DNA of 64,000 bases from Sphingomonas mucosissima (GTDB lineage: Bacteria; Pseudomonadota; Alphaproteobacteria; Sphingomonadales; Sphingomonadaceae). This document shows positions 18,157 through 26,859 of the stretch, in pieces (positions within the stretch are counted from its first letter, which is position 1; each line of letters opens with the position of its first letter). The notes beneath the pieces were generated by a model, which ran no database searches, had not been told where the DNA came from, and saw only the letters and a list, made by a program, of their open reading frames with translations. The position numbers were made by a program, and so were the translations under genes. The DNA lies in NCBI RefSeq assembly GCF_002197665.1, contig NZ_NBBJ01000004.1:124001-188000 (forward strand). Direction: 5' to 3'.

Positions 18157-19194
18157 TCAGGCTGCGCGCGCCTCCAGGGCCTGCGCAGCCTCGGCCATCA
18201 GCGTCGCCAGGATATCGGCGATCGGCTCTTCCTTGGTCACCATGCCGACCGACTGGCCCGCCATCACGCTGCCATGCTCGACATCGCCGTCGATCACCGC
18301 GCGGCGCAGCGCACCGGCCCAATAATGCTCGATCGCCAGCTGCGCCTCGGCCATGGCCACCGCGCCTTCATCAAGCGACTGCGCCACTTCGCGCTGCTTG
18401 GCGGTGAAAAGTTCGCCGCCCGCATTCTTCAGCGCACGCACCGGGATCACCGGCAGGCGCGGATCGATCTGCACGCTCGCCACCGCATCGCGGGCGGAAG
18501 CGCGGATGAACGCCTGCTTGAACTTGGGATGCGCAATCGATTCGGTCGCGCACACGAAGCGCGTGCCGAGTTGGACACCCGCCGCCCCCATATCGAGATA
18601 GCCCGCAATCGCCTCGCCGCGCCCGATCCCGCCGGCGATGAACACCGGCACGTCATTGGCGATCGCCGGCAGGATTTCCTGCGCCAGCACGCTGGTCGAG
18701 ACGGGGCCGATATGCCCGCCCGCTTCCATCCCCTCGATCACCAGCGCGTCGACGCCCGATCGGATCAGCTTTTTCGCCAGCGCCAGCGTCGGCGCAAAGC
18801 AGATCACCTTGGCGCCAGACGCCTTGATCGCCTCCAGCGAGCCCTTGGGCGGCAGGCCGCCCGCCAGCACGACATGGCCCACCTGATGCTTGCCGCACAC
18901 CTCGATCAGCGCCATCAGGTCCGGGTGCATGGTGATCAGGTTCACGCCGAACGGCTTGTCGGTCAGTGCCTTGGTTGCGGCGATCTCGGCATCGAGCAGC
19001 TCAACCGTCATCGCCCCGCACGCGATCACGCCAAAGCCGCCCGCGTTGGACATGGCGGCGACAAGGTTGCGCTCGCTTACCCAGCTCATCGCCCCGGCCA
19101 TGATGGCCACCTCGCTGCCGAGAAACGCCGCGCCGCGCTCCATGCGGCGGGCAAGGCGGGCGGAACCGGAGCGGTCAATGGAGGTATCGTTCAT
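18157..19194 (-). CDS. Nitronate monooxygenase / FabK-like flavoprotein
   Basis: FMN-binding TIM-barrel enzyme of the 2-nitropropane dioxygenase family, 345 residues. Visible elements are the N-terminal GAMSWVSERNLVAAMSNAGG block, the central EGMEAGGHIG motif, and IAGGIGRGEAIAGYLDMGAAGVQLGTRF, the FMN phosphate-binding region. Family members oxidise alkyl nitronates; some related proteins are enoyl-ACP reductases (FabK) or have other substrates. The start was placed at ATG 19194, since 12 further in-frame codons lack family similarity. It is divergent from the YjbQ-type gene. Confidence 0.85.
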   Translation of the reverse strand: MNDTSIDRSGSARLARRMERGAAFLGSEVAIMAGAMSWVSERNLVAAMSNAGGFGVIACGAMTVELLDAEIAATKALTDKPFGVNLITMHPDLMALIEVCGKHQVGHVVLAGGLPPKGSLEAIKASGAKVICFAPTLALAKKLIRSGVDALVIEGMEAGGHIGPVSTSVLAQEILPAIANDVPVFIAGGIGRGEAIAGYLDMGAAGVQLGTRFVCATESIAHPKFKQAFIRASARDAVASVQIDPRLPVIPVRALKNAGGELFTAKQREVAQSLDEGAVAMAEAQLAIEHYWAGALRRAVIDGDVEHGSVMAGQSVGMVTKEEPIADILATLMAEAAQALEARAA

Positions 19195-19232
19195 GCCTGC
19201 GCCGCTACACCGGCGCGGGCGCGGAGACAAAC

Positions 19233-19649
19233 GTGCGGCAACAATCGACCGAACTGAGCATCAGGACGCCTGGCCAGGGCTTGCACGAATTCACCCGTGA
19301 GGTGGTCGCCTGGGTCACCGACACCGGCATCGCCGAGGGCCTTCTCACCCTCTTCATCCGCCACACCAGCGCCTCCTTGCTGATCCAGGAAAACGCCGCG
19401 CCGGCCGCCCGCCGCGATCTGGAACGCTGGATCGCGCGCATCGCCCCCGAATCGCGCGACTACGAACATGACGACGAAGGCCCGGACGACATGCCCGCGC
19501 ACCTGCGCTCCGCCGTCACCGCGACGAGCCTCACGATCCCGGTGCGCGATGGCCGCCCCGCGCTCGGCACCTGGCAGGGCATCTATATCTTCGAGCACCG
19601 CCGCAGCGCCCACCGGCGGCAGGTTGCGCTTCACCTCATCGGCGAATGA
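19233..19649 (+). CDS. YjbQ-family (UPF0047) protein
   Basis: A 138-residue protein of the secondary thiamine-phosphate synthase/YjbQ family. Characteristic blocks are present: LLTLFIRHTSASLLIQEN, DDMPAHLRSAVT, and LGTWQGIYIFEHR, with the conserved histidines. E. coli YjbQ complements thiamine-phosphate synthase deficiency weakly; the physiological role is unsettled. The start codon is GTG at 19233, 38 bases from the divergent start of the nitronate monooxygenase gene. Confidence 0.88.
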   Translation: MRQQSTELSIRTPGQGLHEFTREVVAWVTDTGIAEGLLTLFIRHTSASLLIQENAAPAARRDLERWIARIAPESRDYEHDDEGPDDMPAHLRSAVTATSLTIPVRDGRPALGTWQGIYIFEHRRSAHRRQVALHLIGE

Positions 19650-19731
19650 TGCCGGGTACCGCCCGCGCCATCGGCTGTCCTACAGCGCCCGGCCCGATGT
19701 AAAAGGCAAGGGCACCGTGGAAAGGGGAACG

Positions 19732-19780
19732 GCGAATGTTGAGAGAACCGCGCCAGCGCCTCAACTTTCTCAACATTCGC
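19732..19780. terminator. Hairpin between convergent YjbQ and aspartokinase genes
   Basis: A perfect 13-bp inverted repeat (19732-19744 with 19768-19780, arm GCGAATGTTGAGA) with a 23-base loop sits 12 bases beyond the stop of the minus-strand aspartokinase. The minus-strand arm is followed by a pyrimidine-rich CCCCTTTCC. This is probably a bidirectional terminator. Confidence 0.55.
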
Positions 19781-19791
19781 GCAAAACGCGC

Positions 19792-21048
19792 TTACGCCGC
19801 TTCGTCCGCGTCCAGGCCATAAGCCGTGTGCAGCACGCGCACCGCCAGCTCGGTCTCATCCTCGTTGATCAGCACGCTGACCTTGATCTCGCTGGTCGAG
19901 ATCGCAAGGATGTTGATCCCACGCGCGCCCAGCGTCGAGAACATCGTGCTCGCCACGCCCGCATGGCTGCGCATGCCAACGCCAACGACGCTGATCTTCG
20001 CCACCCGCGTGTCATGCACCAGCTCCTCGAAGCCGATCGCCGCCCGGCCCTGGTTCAGCGTCTCGATCGAGCGCGCGAGATCCGCCGCCGGGACGGTGAA
20101 CGTCACGTCGGTCGATCGCGAGCCGTGCGCGATATTCTGGATGATCATGTCGACGTTGATGTTCGCGGCCGCGAGCGGCTCGAAGATCGCCGACACCGAA
20201 CCCGGCTTGTCCGGCACGGCGGTCAGCGTGATCTTTGCTTCGTTCTTGTCGTGCGCGATGCCGGTGATCAGCTGGCGTTCCACGTCTTCAACCTCCTCTT
20301 CGCCCACGATCATCGTGCCGGGCAATGTATCCGCCATCGGTGCGTCCTCGCCGGTGAACGACGAGAGCACCTGGACGCGGACATTTTCCTTCATCGCCAG
20401 GCCCACCGAGCGCGTCTGCAGCACCTTGGCGCCGACGCTGGCGAGCTCCAGCATCTCCTCATACGTCACCTTGGCGAGCTTGCGCGCGCGCGGCACGATC
20501 CTGGGGTCGGTGGTGTAGACGCCGTCGACGTCGGTGTAGATGTCGCAGCGATCGGCCTTGATCGCCGCCGCCACCGCCACCGCCGACGTATCCGATCCGC
20601 CGCGCCCGAGCGTGGTGACGCGCTTCTCATGCACGCCCTGGAAACCGGGGATCACCGCCACTTCGCCCGCGCCCATGCTGGCAAGCAGCGCCTCGGCATC
20701 AATCGTCTCGATCCGTGCCTTGGCAAAGGCGTCGGACGTGGCGATCGGCAATTGCCATCCCATCCACGATCGCGCCGGCACGCCGATCGCCTGCAACGCG
20801 ATCGCCAGCAGCCCGCTGGTGATCTGCTCGCCCGCCGAAACGACGACGTCATATTCCTTGGCGTCGTACAGCGCGCTCGCCTCGCGGCAGAAATTGACCA
20901 GCCGGTCGGTCTCGCCCGCCATCGCGGAAACGACCACCGCCACTTCGTTGCCCGCCGCCACTTCGCGTTTCACCCGCGCCGCGACCGAGCGAATCCGCTC
21001 GATCCCCGCCATCGAGGTGCCGCCGAATTTCATGACGATGCGGGCCAC
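19792..21048 (-). CDS. lysC: Aspartate kinase
   Basis: Catalyses ATP-dependent phosphorylation of aspartate, the entry to lysine, threonine and methionine synthesis. The 418 residues have the KFGGTSMAG N-terminal kinase signature, the GRGGSDTSAVAVA block, and two C-terminal ACT domains (about 265-340 and 345-418) that bind feedback amino acids. The start is GTG 21048, giving MARIVMKFGG; the frame is open 49 codons further upstream, but that part would run into the divergent ubiG. The start is 52 bases from the ubiG start. Confidence 0.95.
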   Translation of the reverse strand: MARIVMKFGGTSMAGIERIRSVAARVKREVAAGNEVAVVVSAMAGETDRLVNFCREASALYDAKEYDVVVSAGEQITSGLLAIALQAIGVPARSWMGWQLPIATSDAFAKARIETIDAEALLASMGAGEVAVIPGFQGVHEKRVTTLGRGGSDTSAVAVAAAIKADRCDIYTDVDGVYTTDPRIVPRARKLAKVTYEEMLELASVGAKVLQTRSVGLAMKENVRVQVLSSFTGEDAPMADTLPGTMIVGEEEVEDVERQLITGIAHDKNEAKITLTAVPDKPGSVSAIFEPLAAANINVDMIIQNIAHGSRSTDVTFTVPAADLARSIETLNQGRAAIGFEELVHDTRVAKISVVGVGMRSHAGVASTMFSTLGARGINILAISTSEIKVSVLINEDETELAVRVLHTAYGLDADEAA

Positions 21049-21100
21049 GGAAAAACTCTCGAAGCTTGGGGAAAACAGGCGCGCCTGATAGGAGTGGCCC

Positions 21101-21862
21101 ATGGTGGACGCAACTGTAACAACTGATACCGCTCCGTCGGGTGAGCACGGCAGCGTGATCGCGCGCGAGGCGGCGCATTTCGGTGAAATGGCCAAGGATT
21201 GGTGGGATCCACGCGGTTCGTCGGCGATGCTCCACCGGCTGAACCCGGTGCGCCTGCGCTACATCCGCGAACAGGCCGATCGGCATTTCGATCTCGATCC
21301 GCACAGCTTCACCCCGCTCGCCGGCAAGACCGCGCTTGATGTCGGCTGCGGCGCCGGGCTGCTCGCGGAGCCGCTGAAGCGTCTGGGCGCAGCCGTCACC
21401 GGCGTCGATGCCGCGGCGGAGAATATCGCCGTCGCCCGCGCGCACGCCGCCGCCAGCGGGCTCTCCATCGATTACCGCGCCGGCGGCATCGAGGCGCTGG
21501 CGGGCGAGCAGTTCGATCTCGTCACCTGCCTCGAGGTGATCGAGCATGTCGCCGATCCGGCAGCATTCGTGGCCGGGCTGGCGGGGGCGCTGGCGGACGG
21601 CGGCCTGCTGATCCTCTCCACCCCCAATCGCACGCCGGTATCGCGCCTTGCGATGATCACGCTCGCCGAAGGCACCGGTCGGATCCCGCGCGGCACGCAT
21701 GATTGGGACAAGTTCGTCACGCCCGAAGAGCTTGGCACCATGCTGACGCGCGCCGGCCTGACGGTGCGCGACACCCGCGGCATCACCTATTCCCCCACTG
21801 GCGGCTTCAGCCTCTCGGACTCGCTCGCGCTGAATTACCTGATCACGGCAGTGCGCGCCTAA
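21101..21862 (+). CDS. ubiG: Ubiquinone biosynthesis O-methyltransferase UbiG
   Basis: SAM-dependent methyltransferase performing both O-methylation steps of ubiquinone synthesis, 253 residues. It has the GEMAKDWWDP N-terminal block, SAM motif I LDVGCGAGLLAEPL (about 77-90), and the UbiG-specific end region TVRDTRGITYSPTGGF. AGGAG lies 7 bases before the ATG. A diverged copy of part of its 3' end lies about 280 bases downstream at 22031-22070. Confidence 0.95.
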   Translation: MVDATVTTDTAPSGEHGSVIAREAAHFGEMAKDWWDPRGSSAMLHRLNPVRLRYIREQADRHFDLDPHSFTPLAGKTALDVGCGAGLLAEPLKRLGAAVTGVDAAAENIAVARAHAAASGLSIDYRAGGIEALAGEQFDLVTCLEVIEHVADPAAFVAGLAGALADGGLLILSTPNRTPVSRLAMITLAEGTGRIPRGTHDWDKFVTPEELGTMLTRAGLTVRDTRGITYSPTGGFSLSDSLALNYLITAVRA

Positions 21863-21953
21863 AGCGCAACCCGCCCCCACCCCGTCGTGCCGGGCTCCAG
21901 GGCGCCGGGAAGGCAGAAGCTGGAGGAGCGAGCGAGGTCACCCGTGGAACTCT

Positions 21954-21979
21954 GGATCCCGGCACAAGGCCGGGATGAC
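21954..21979. repeat. Palindromic intergenic repeat, copy 1
   Basis: A perfect 8-bp palindromic stem ATCCCGGC/GCCGGGAT with loop ACAAG sits in the 542-base gap between ubiG and the S9 peptidase gene. It is preceded by GGAGGAGCGAGCGA at 21922-21935. The same palindrome in opposite orientation occurs at 22167, and a close relative lies next to pheT. No other gene is convincing in this gap apart from the ubiG-like fragment. Confidence 0.75.
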
Positions 21980-22030
21980 GCAAGGAGTGCTGCTGATCAG
22001 CTCATCCGACCCTTACGTCCGGCGCGCTCT

Positions 22031-22070
22031 CGCGCAGGACTAACGGTTCGAGACACGCGGCATCAGTTAT
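22031..22070 (+). pseudogene. Fragment resembling the 3' region of ubiG
   Basis: About 40 bases read AGLTVRDTRG in frame before a 2-base deletion, matching the UbiG C-terminal region encoded at 21749-21790. Five of the six early differences fall at third codon positions (for example GGC to GGA, CTG to CTA, CGC to CGA), as expected if the copy diverged as coding sequence before decaying. It could be the tail of a replaced ubiG allele. The short length limits confidence. Confidence 0.5.
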
Positions 22071-22166
22071 CCTAGGTCGGGCGGCGGCACCCGTTCCACC
22101 TCGCCACACTGAGGTGTCTGATCACCCCGGTGCGCGGCCCAAGCGCAACCTACGCCTACCCACGCC

Positions 22167-22196
22167 GTCATCCCGGCCTTGTGCCGGGATCCATGG
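22167..22196. repeat. Palindromic intergenic repeat, copy 2
   Basis: Inverted copy of the 21954 element: ATCCCGGC/GCCGGGAT with loop CTTGT (stem 22070 block of the core at 22170-22177 and 22183-22190). It is followed by the same GGAGGAGCGAGCGA word at 22216-22229. The palindrome is flipped relative to copy 1 while the flanking word keeps its orientation, so the composite is more than a simple inverted pair. Confidence 0.75.
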
Positions 22197-22404
22197 TGCC
22201 GCGGGGGTAGAGGTCGGAGGAGCGAGCGACGGTGCTTCCACGACGCGATCCCGGCGCAGGCTGGAAACGCTAGCGATGTGAAAACGGGCATCAGGGCACA
22301 TGCAGGGCGTATCTTCGCTTTACCGACGCCCCAAAGAAACCCGCCCCCGCTTGCGCACAGCCGCTGTTCGCGCTTCATACGCGGCACCACGCCGGAGTAA
22401 CCCA

Positions 22405-24498
22405 ATGCGCCGTCTCGCTTTCCTTCTTGCCTGCACCACCGTTGCGCTCCCCGCGCTCGCCCTTCCCGCAACAGCGCAGCAGCAATCGAACGCCGCTCCC
22501 GCGGACGGCCCCAGCCGCACCTTCACCGGTAACGACCTGTTCGGCCTCTCCATCGCCGCCGATCCGCAGATCAGCCCTGACGGCCGCACGATCGTCTATG
22601 TCCGCCGCACCGGCGACATCATGACCGATCGAATGCAATCCTCGCTCTGGCTGATCGACGTCGCGAGCGGCAAGCAATCGCCCTTCGCCACCAACGGCTC
22701 CAGCCCGCGCTGGTCGCCTGACGGCACGCGCGTCGCTTATGTCGCCACCGATGGCGATCGTTCGCAATTGTTCGTCCGCTGGGTCGCGACCGGTGCCAGC
22801 GCCCGCGTCACTAGCCTGCCCGGCGATCCCAACAGCCTGTCCTGGTCGCCCGACGGCACCCGCCTCGCCTATGTCGCCAAGGTCGCTGGCGAAGCGACCA
22901 AGCTCGGCAAGGCGCCCGCCAAGCCCGAGGGCGCGAAATGGGCCGAGCCGCTCGAAGTGATCGACCGTGTCACCTATCGCAACGATGGTCCCGGCTATCG
23001 CAAGCCCGGCTACAGCCATCTGTTCGTCGCCGCGGCGGATGGCGGCGCGGCGCGCCAGCTCACCTTCGGCAATTTCGACGATGGCGGCCCGCTATCGTGG
23101 AGCGCAGACGGCCGCACGATCCTCTTCTCCGCGATCCGCGGTGCCGATGCCGAGCGCCAGGTGATGAACTCCGAGGTTATCGCCGTTGACGTCAATTCCG
23201 GCGCGATGCGCACGCTCACCAGCCGCGACGGCCCCGATGGCGCCCCGCGCTTCTCGCGCGACGGCAGCCGCATCGCCTGGATCGGCTTCGACGACCAGCG
23301 CCGCGCTTATACCAATGCCGAGCTCTACGTCGGTGACGCAAACGCTGCCGCGCCGCGCTCACTCACGGCATCGCTTGATCGTTCGATCGAGGACGCGCTT
23401 TGGGCGGACGACGGCCGCGCGCTTTACGCCAGCTATGATGACAAGGGTCGGCGCAAGATCGCGCGGGTCGGCCTCGACGGCCGTTCCACGGTGCTGGCCG
23501 ACAATCTCGCCGGCGGCGGATTGGACCGCCCGTACACCGGCGGCGATTTCTCCGTCTCGCGCGGCGGCACGATCGCCTACACCGGCGGCGACGCCTCGGC
23601 CCCGGCCGACGTCTGGGTGTGGAGCGGCGGCAAGCCGCGCCGCCTGACGAACCTCAATCAGGTGCTCACTGCGTCGAAGACGCTGGCACCGGTGCGCAAG
23701 GTCGCGGTGACGGCGCCGGACGGTCGCCCGATCAACGCCTGGCTCGCGACACCGCCGGGTTGGCAGCCCGGCACCCGCGTGCCGCTGATCCTCGAAATTC
23801 ACGGCGGCCCGCATTCGGCTTATGGCCCGATGTTCGCCACCGACGTGCAGCTCTACGCGTCGGGCGGTTATGCGGTGCTGTGGACCAACCCGCGCGGCTC
23901 CACCTCCTATGGCGCCGAATTCGCCAATCTGATCGACAAGAATTATCCCAGCCAGGATTACGACGATCTGATGGCCGCGGTGGACGCGACGATCGCCGAA
24001 GGGGTGGCCGATCCCAACAACCTGTTCGTCACCGGCGGCTCGGGCGGCGGCGTGCTGACCTCATGGATCGTCGGCAAGACGAACCGGTTCAAGGCGGCGG
24101 CGACGCAGAAGCCGGTGATCAACTGGATCAGCGAATCGCTCACGATGGACAACACGCTGTTCACGTCGCGCTACTGGTTCACCAAGCTGCCGTGGGAAGA
24201 TCCGATGGGCTATTGGAACCGCTCGCCCCTGAGCCTCGTCGGCAACGTCAAGACACCGACGTTGGTGGTGGTCGGCAGCGAGGATTATCGGACGCCGGTT
24301 TCGGAGAGCGAGCAATATTATGCCGCGCTCCAGATCGCCAATGTCCCCACCGCCTTGGTCAAGGTGCCGGGTGCCAGCCACGGCGGCTTCACCAGCCGCC
24401 CGTCGCAATCGGCGGCCAAGGCCAGCGCTATCCTCGCCTGGTTTGATCGTTATCGGAACGCGGCACCGCCCGCAGCGGTGGCGACGCCCACCAACTGA
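22405..24498 (+). CDS. Secreted S9 family (prolyl oligopeptidase) peptidase
   Basis: Serine peptidase of 697 residues with a signal peptide (1-25, ending PATAQ). An N-terminal TolB-like beta-propeller has repeated SPDG blocks (ISPDGRT, WSPDGTR, WSADGRT, FSRDGSR). A C-terminal alpha/beta-hydrolase domain follows from about residue 430, with nucleophile motif GGSGGG, an aspartate in GSEDYRTP and a histidine in GASHGG. It probably releases dipeptides or oligopeptides from peptides in the periplasm or outside. GGAG lies 7 bases before the ATG. Confidence 0.93.
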   Translation: MRRLAFLLACTTVALPALALPATAQQQSNAAPADGPSRTFTGNDLFGLSIAADPQISPDGRTIVYVRRTGDIMTDRMQSSLWLIDVASGKQSPFATNGSSPRWSPDGTRVAYVATDGDRSQLFVRWVATGASARVTSLPGDPNSLSWSPDGTRLAYVAKVAGEATKLGKAPAKPEGAKWAEPLEVIDRVTYRNDGPGYRKPGYSHLFVAAADGGAARQLTFGNFDDGGPLSWSADGRTILFSAIRGADAERQVMNSEVIAVDVNSGAMRTLTSRDGPDGAPRFSRDGSRIAWIGFDDQRRAYTNAELYVGDANAAAPRSLTASLDRSIEDALWADDGRALYASYDDKGRRKIARVGLDGRSTVLADNLAGGGLDRPYTGGDFSVSRGGTIAYTGGDASAPADVWVWSGGKPRRLTNLNQVLTASKTLAPVRKVAVTAPDGRPINAWLATPPGWQPGTRVPLILEIHGGPHSAYGPMFATDVQLYASGGYAVLWTNPRGSTSYGAEFANLIDKNYPSQDYDDLMAAVDATIAEGVADPNNLFVTGGSGGGVLTSWIVGKTNRFKAAATQKPVINWISESLTMDNTLFTSRYWFTKLPWEDPMGYWNRSPLSLVGNVKTPTLVVVGSEDYRTPVSESEQYYAALQIANVPTALVKVPGASHGGFTSRPSQSAAKASAILAWFDRYRNAAPPAAVATPTN

Positions 24499-24611
24499 TC
24501 GTGCAACCCGCCGCCGCGCCCCGACCACCGGCGCGGCGGCAGTTCCTGCGCACAGGTTGTCGCGCTCATGTCGGATTGCACGCCAGCTGTGTTGGCGATA
24601 GCGTTGCCGCC

Positions 24612-24818
24612 ATGCGCAACCGCCGACAGATCGCCCTCGCCGTTGGCGCACTCTCGCTGGCAGCGCTCGCGACGTTCGATCCGCCGACAGCCAACGTGCA
24701 GATCCTGACGCATGACAGCCGCGACGCTGCCCCCGCGCGCTTCCAGGCCGCGGTCGACCTCGGCCTCGCCAGCGCCTCGATTCTGGTGACCTGGACGGCC
24801 GAACGATTGGCCCGCTGA
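24612..24818 (+). CDS. Small predicted exported/membrane protein
   Basis: A 68-residue ORF with a basic start (MRNRRQ) and hydrophobic segment (7-22), followed by a hydrophilic middle and a second hydrophobic stretch (about 48-60). I do not recognise the family. It is included for the signal-anchor pattern and codon use like its neighbours; no strong ribosome site is seen. The following 285 bases up to xseB hold nothing I can support beyond a possible promoter. Confidence 0.5.
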   Translation: MRNRRQIALAVGALSLAALATFDPPTANVQILTHDSRDAAPARFQAAVDLGLASASILVTWTAERLAR

Positions 24819-25103
24819 ACATCATCACGGCGCCAGCGAAAAGCGGAAAGGCCAATTCAGGCCGCCAACAGGCCAACAGTGCGTCAGAAGCGGCCAAACC
24901 GAAGCCATCGAGGTCTGTGCAGAGGCCGCGCTCCCACCAACCGTTTCGAGCACCGTGCCAGATTCACGACGCGGCGCCCGGATCAGGACAGCGCGTGATC
25001 GGCTCCTCCCGCTGGAATCAATGTCCAGAAACCTATCGCCGCAAACGAGCGCCAGCCGTCCGTATCCTTGACCCCTGGCCGTGGCGTGGCCCATAGCGCG
25101 CGC

Positions 25104-25340
25104 ATGGACTACCCCGTGGAGAGCCTGACGTTCGAGGCCGCGCTCAAGGAGCTCGAGGCGATCGTCGCACGCCTCGAATCCGGTGACACCCCGCTGCAGG
25201 ACGCGATCGAGCTGTACGAGCGCGGCAATGCGCTTCGCGCCCGATGCGCCGAACGCCTCGATGCCGCGCAGGCTCGGATCGAAGCGATCCGGCTCGACGC
25301 CGACGGCCGCGCCGCCACCGCGCCGTTCACCGCCGGATGA
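25104..25340 (+). CDS. xseB: Exodeoxyribonuclease VII small subunit
   Basis: Small subunit (78 residues) of exonuclease VII, which degrades single-stranded DNA. The XseB pattern is clear: LTFEAALKELEAIVARLESGDTPL, then the AIELYERGNALRARC helix. The stop overlaps the ispA start as ATGA. A possible -35/-10 pair (TTGACC at 25068-25073 and CATAGC at 25092-25097) would put the transcript start at or next to the ATG. Confidence 0.93.
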   Translation: MDYPVESLTFEAALKELEAIVARLESGDTPLQDAIELYERGNALRARCAERLDAAQARIEAIRLDADGRAATAPFTAG

Positions 25341-26233
25341 GCCCCTCCCCGGCGCTTGCAGCGGCGCTTGCCGACACCGCGCGTGAGATCGACGCCCGCT
25401 TCGACGCGCTTCTCGCCGTGCCGGACGATCCACGCGCCGACCTGTACCGCGCGATGCGCCACGCCGCGATTGACGGCGGCAAGCGGTTGCGCCCCTTGCT
25501 GGTCTTTGCGACCGCGCGCCTGTTCAATTGCGACATGAATTGCGCGGGCCGGGTCGCGATCGCACTGGAGGCGATCCACGTCTATTCGCTGATCCACGAT
25601 GATCTGCCGGCCATGGACAATGATGATATGCGCCGCGGCCGGCCCACTGTGCACAAGCAGTTCGGGGAGGCGACGGCTATTCTTGCCGGCGATTGCCTCC
25701 ACGCACTGGCGTTCGAAGTGCTGTCGGACCCCGCGACCCATCCCGATCCGTTCGTCCGCGCCGAGCTGGTGCTCGATCTCGCCCGCGCGGCCGGGCCCGC
25801 GGGCATGGCCGGCGGGCAGATGATGGATCTGGAGGCCGAACGCGCCAGCTTCGACCTGACTACGGTTACGCGACTCCAGGCGATGAAGACGGGCGCGCTG
25901 ATCATGGCCGCGGTGGAGGCCGGCGCGATCCTTGGCCGCGTTCCGCCTGAGGGCCGGACTCATTTGCGCGGCTATGCTCGCGACGTGGGCCTCGCCTTCC
26001 AGATCGTCGATGACTTGCTGGATATCGAAGGCGACGAGGCGCTCGCCGGCAAGAAACTGCGCAAGGATGCCGGCGCTGGCAAGGAGACCTTTGTCTCCCT
26101 GCTGGGCGTGGAGCCGGCGCGCGAACGCTGCCGACTGCTCGTCGACCAGGCGATTGCGCATCTTCGCCACTACGGGCCGGAAGCGGACCTGCTCCGCGAC
26201 ATTGCCCGTTTCGTGCTGCAAAGGGATCATTGA
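25337..26233 (+). CDS. ispA: Farnesyl (polyprenyl) diphosphate synthase
   Basis: Trans-isoprenyl diphosphate synthase of 298 residues making farnesyl diphosphate, the precursor for carotenoids, quinone tails and undecaprenyl lipid. The first aspartate-rich motif is DDLPAMDNDD with the two extra residues typical of bacterial FPP synthase. The second is DDLLD in QIVDDLLDIEGD. GGKRLRP and LIHD blocks are present. The start overlaps the xseB stop (ATGA); coaD follows 2 bases after the stop. Confidence 0.93.
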   Translation: MSPSPALAAALADTAREIDARFDALLAVPDDPRADLYRAMRHAAIDGGKRLRPLLVFATARLFNCDMNCAGRVAIALEAIHVYSLIHDDLPAMDNDDMRRGRPTVHKQFGEATAILAGDCLHALAFEVLSDPATHPDPFVRAELVLDLARAAGPAGMAGGQMMDLEAERASFDLTTVTRLQAMKTGALIMAAVEAGAILGRVPPEGRTHLRGYARDVGLAFQIVDDLLDIEGDEALAGKKLRKDAGAGKETFVSLLGVEPARERCRLLVDQAIAHLRHYGPEADLLRDIARFVLQRDH

Positions 26234-26235
26234 TC

Positions 26236-26742
26236 ATGACCACTCGCATCGGCGTTTACCCCGGCACCTTTGATCCGATCACGCTTGGACACATGGACAT
26301 CATCCGGCGCGGCGCGAAGCTCGTCGACCGCCTGGTGATCGGTGTGACGACAAATCCATCGAAGAGCCCGATGTTCAGCCTTGAAGAGCGGATGGCGCAG
26401 GTTGAGCGTGAGTGCGCCGGACTGGACGCCGACATCCGCGTGGTCAGCTTCGATCTTCTCCTGATGGACTTTGCGGAGCGCGAGGGCGCCAGCATGATCG
26501 TGCGCGGGCTGCGCGCCGTTGCCGACTTCGAATATGAATATCAGATGGCAGGCATGAACCAGCAGTTGAATGACCGGATCGAAACTGTCTTCCTGATGGC
26601 GGACGTCGCGCTCCAGCCGATCGCCAGCCGGCTGGTAAAGGAAATCGCCATGTTCGGCGGCGAGATCGGCAAGTTCGTCACCCCAGCGGTGCGCGAGGAA
26701 GTGGTCGCACGCGTGGCCGAGACGGGGCGACGCGGGCGATAA
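26236..26742 (+). CDS. coaD: Phosphopantetheine adenylyltransferase
   Basis: Fourth enzyme of coenzyme A synthesis, making dephospho-CoA from phosphopantetheine and ATP. The 168 residues have the nucleotidyltransferase signature GTFDPITLGHMDII near the N-terminus, IVRGLRAVADFEYEYQMA in the middle, and ISSR-like PIASRLVKEIA. The ATG at 26236 is preferred over TTG 26230 because AAGGGA lies 9 bases upstream of it. It sits in the xseB-ispA-coaD operon. Confidence 0.95.
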   Translation: MTTRIGVYPGTFDPITLGHMDIIRRGAKLVDRLVIGVTTNPSKSPMFSLEERMAQVERECAGLDADIRVVSFDLLLMDFAEREGASMIVRGLRAVADFEYEYQMAGMNQQLNDRIETVFLMADVALQPIASRLVKEIAMFGGEIGKFVTPAVREEVVARVAETGRRGR

Positions 26743-26859
26743 AACCGACGTTCGGGGCAGCGGAGACGGCGCCGCGTTGATGGCCGCGCTAGGCGCAGTT
26801 CAGTTTGGCGCAAGGCGCGATCTAGTTTAGGGCCCCGATCAAATGATTTGGTTGGGAAG

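Noticed and set aside
19468-21126. 552-codon plus-strand frame opposite aspartokinase
   Set aside because: Antisense shadow of a clear aspartate kinase; Arg/His-rich without domain features.
21863-22404. Short ORFs in the ubiG-S9 peptidase gap
   Set aside because: They run across palindromic repeats and the ubiG fragment; no start site or domain supports any.
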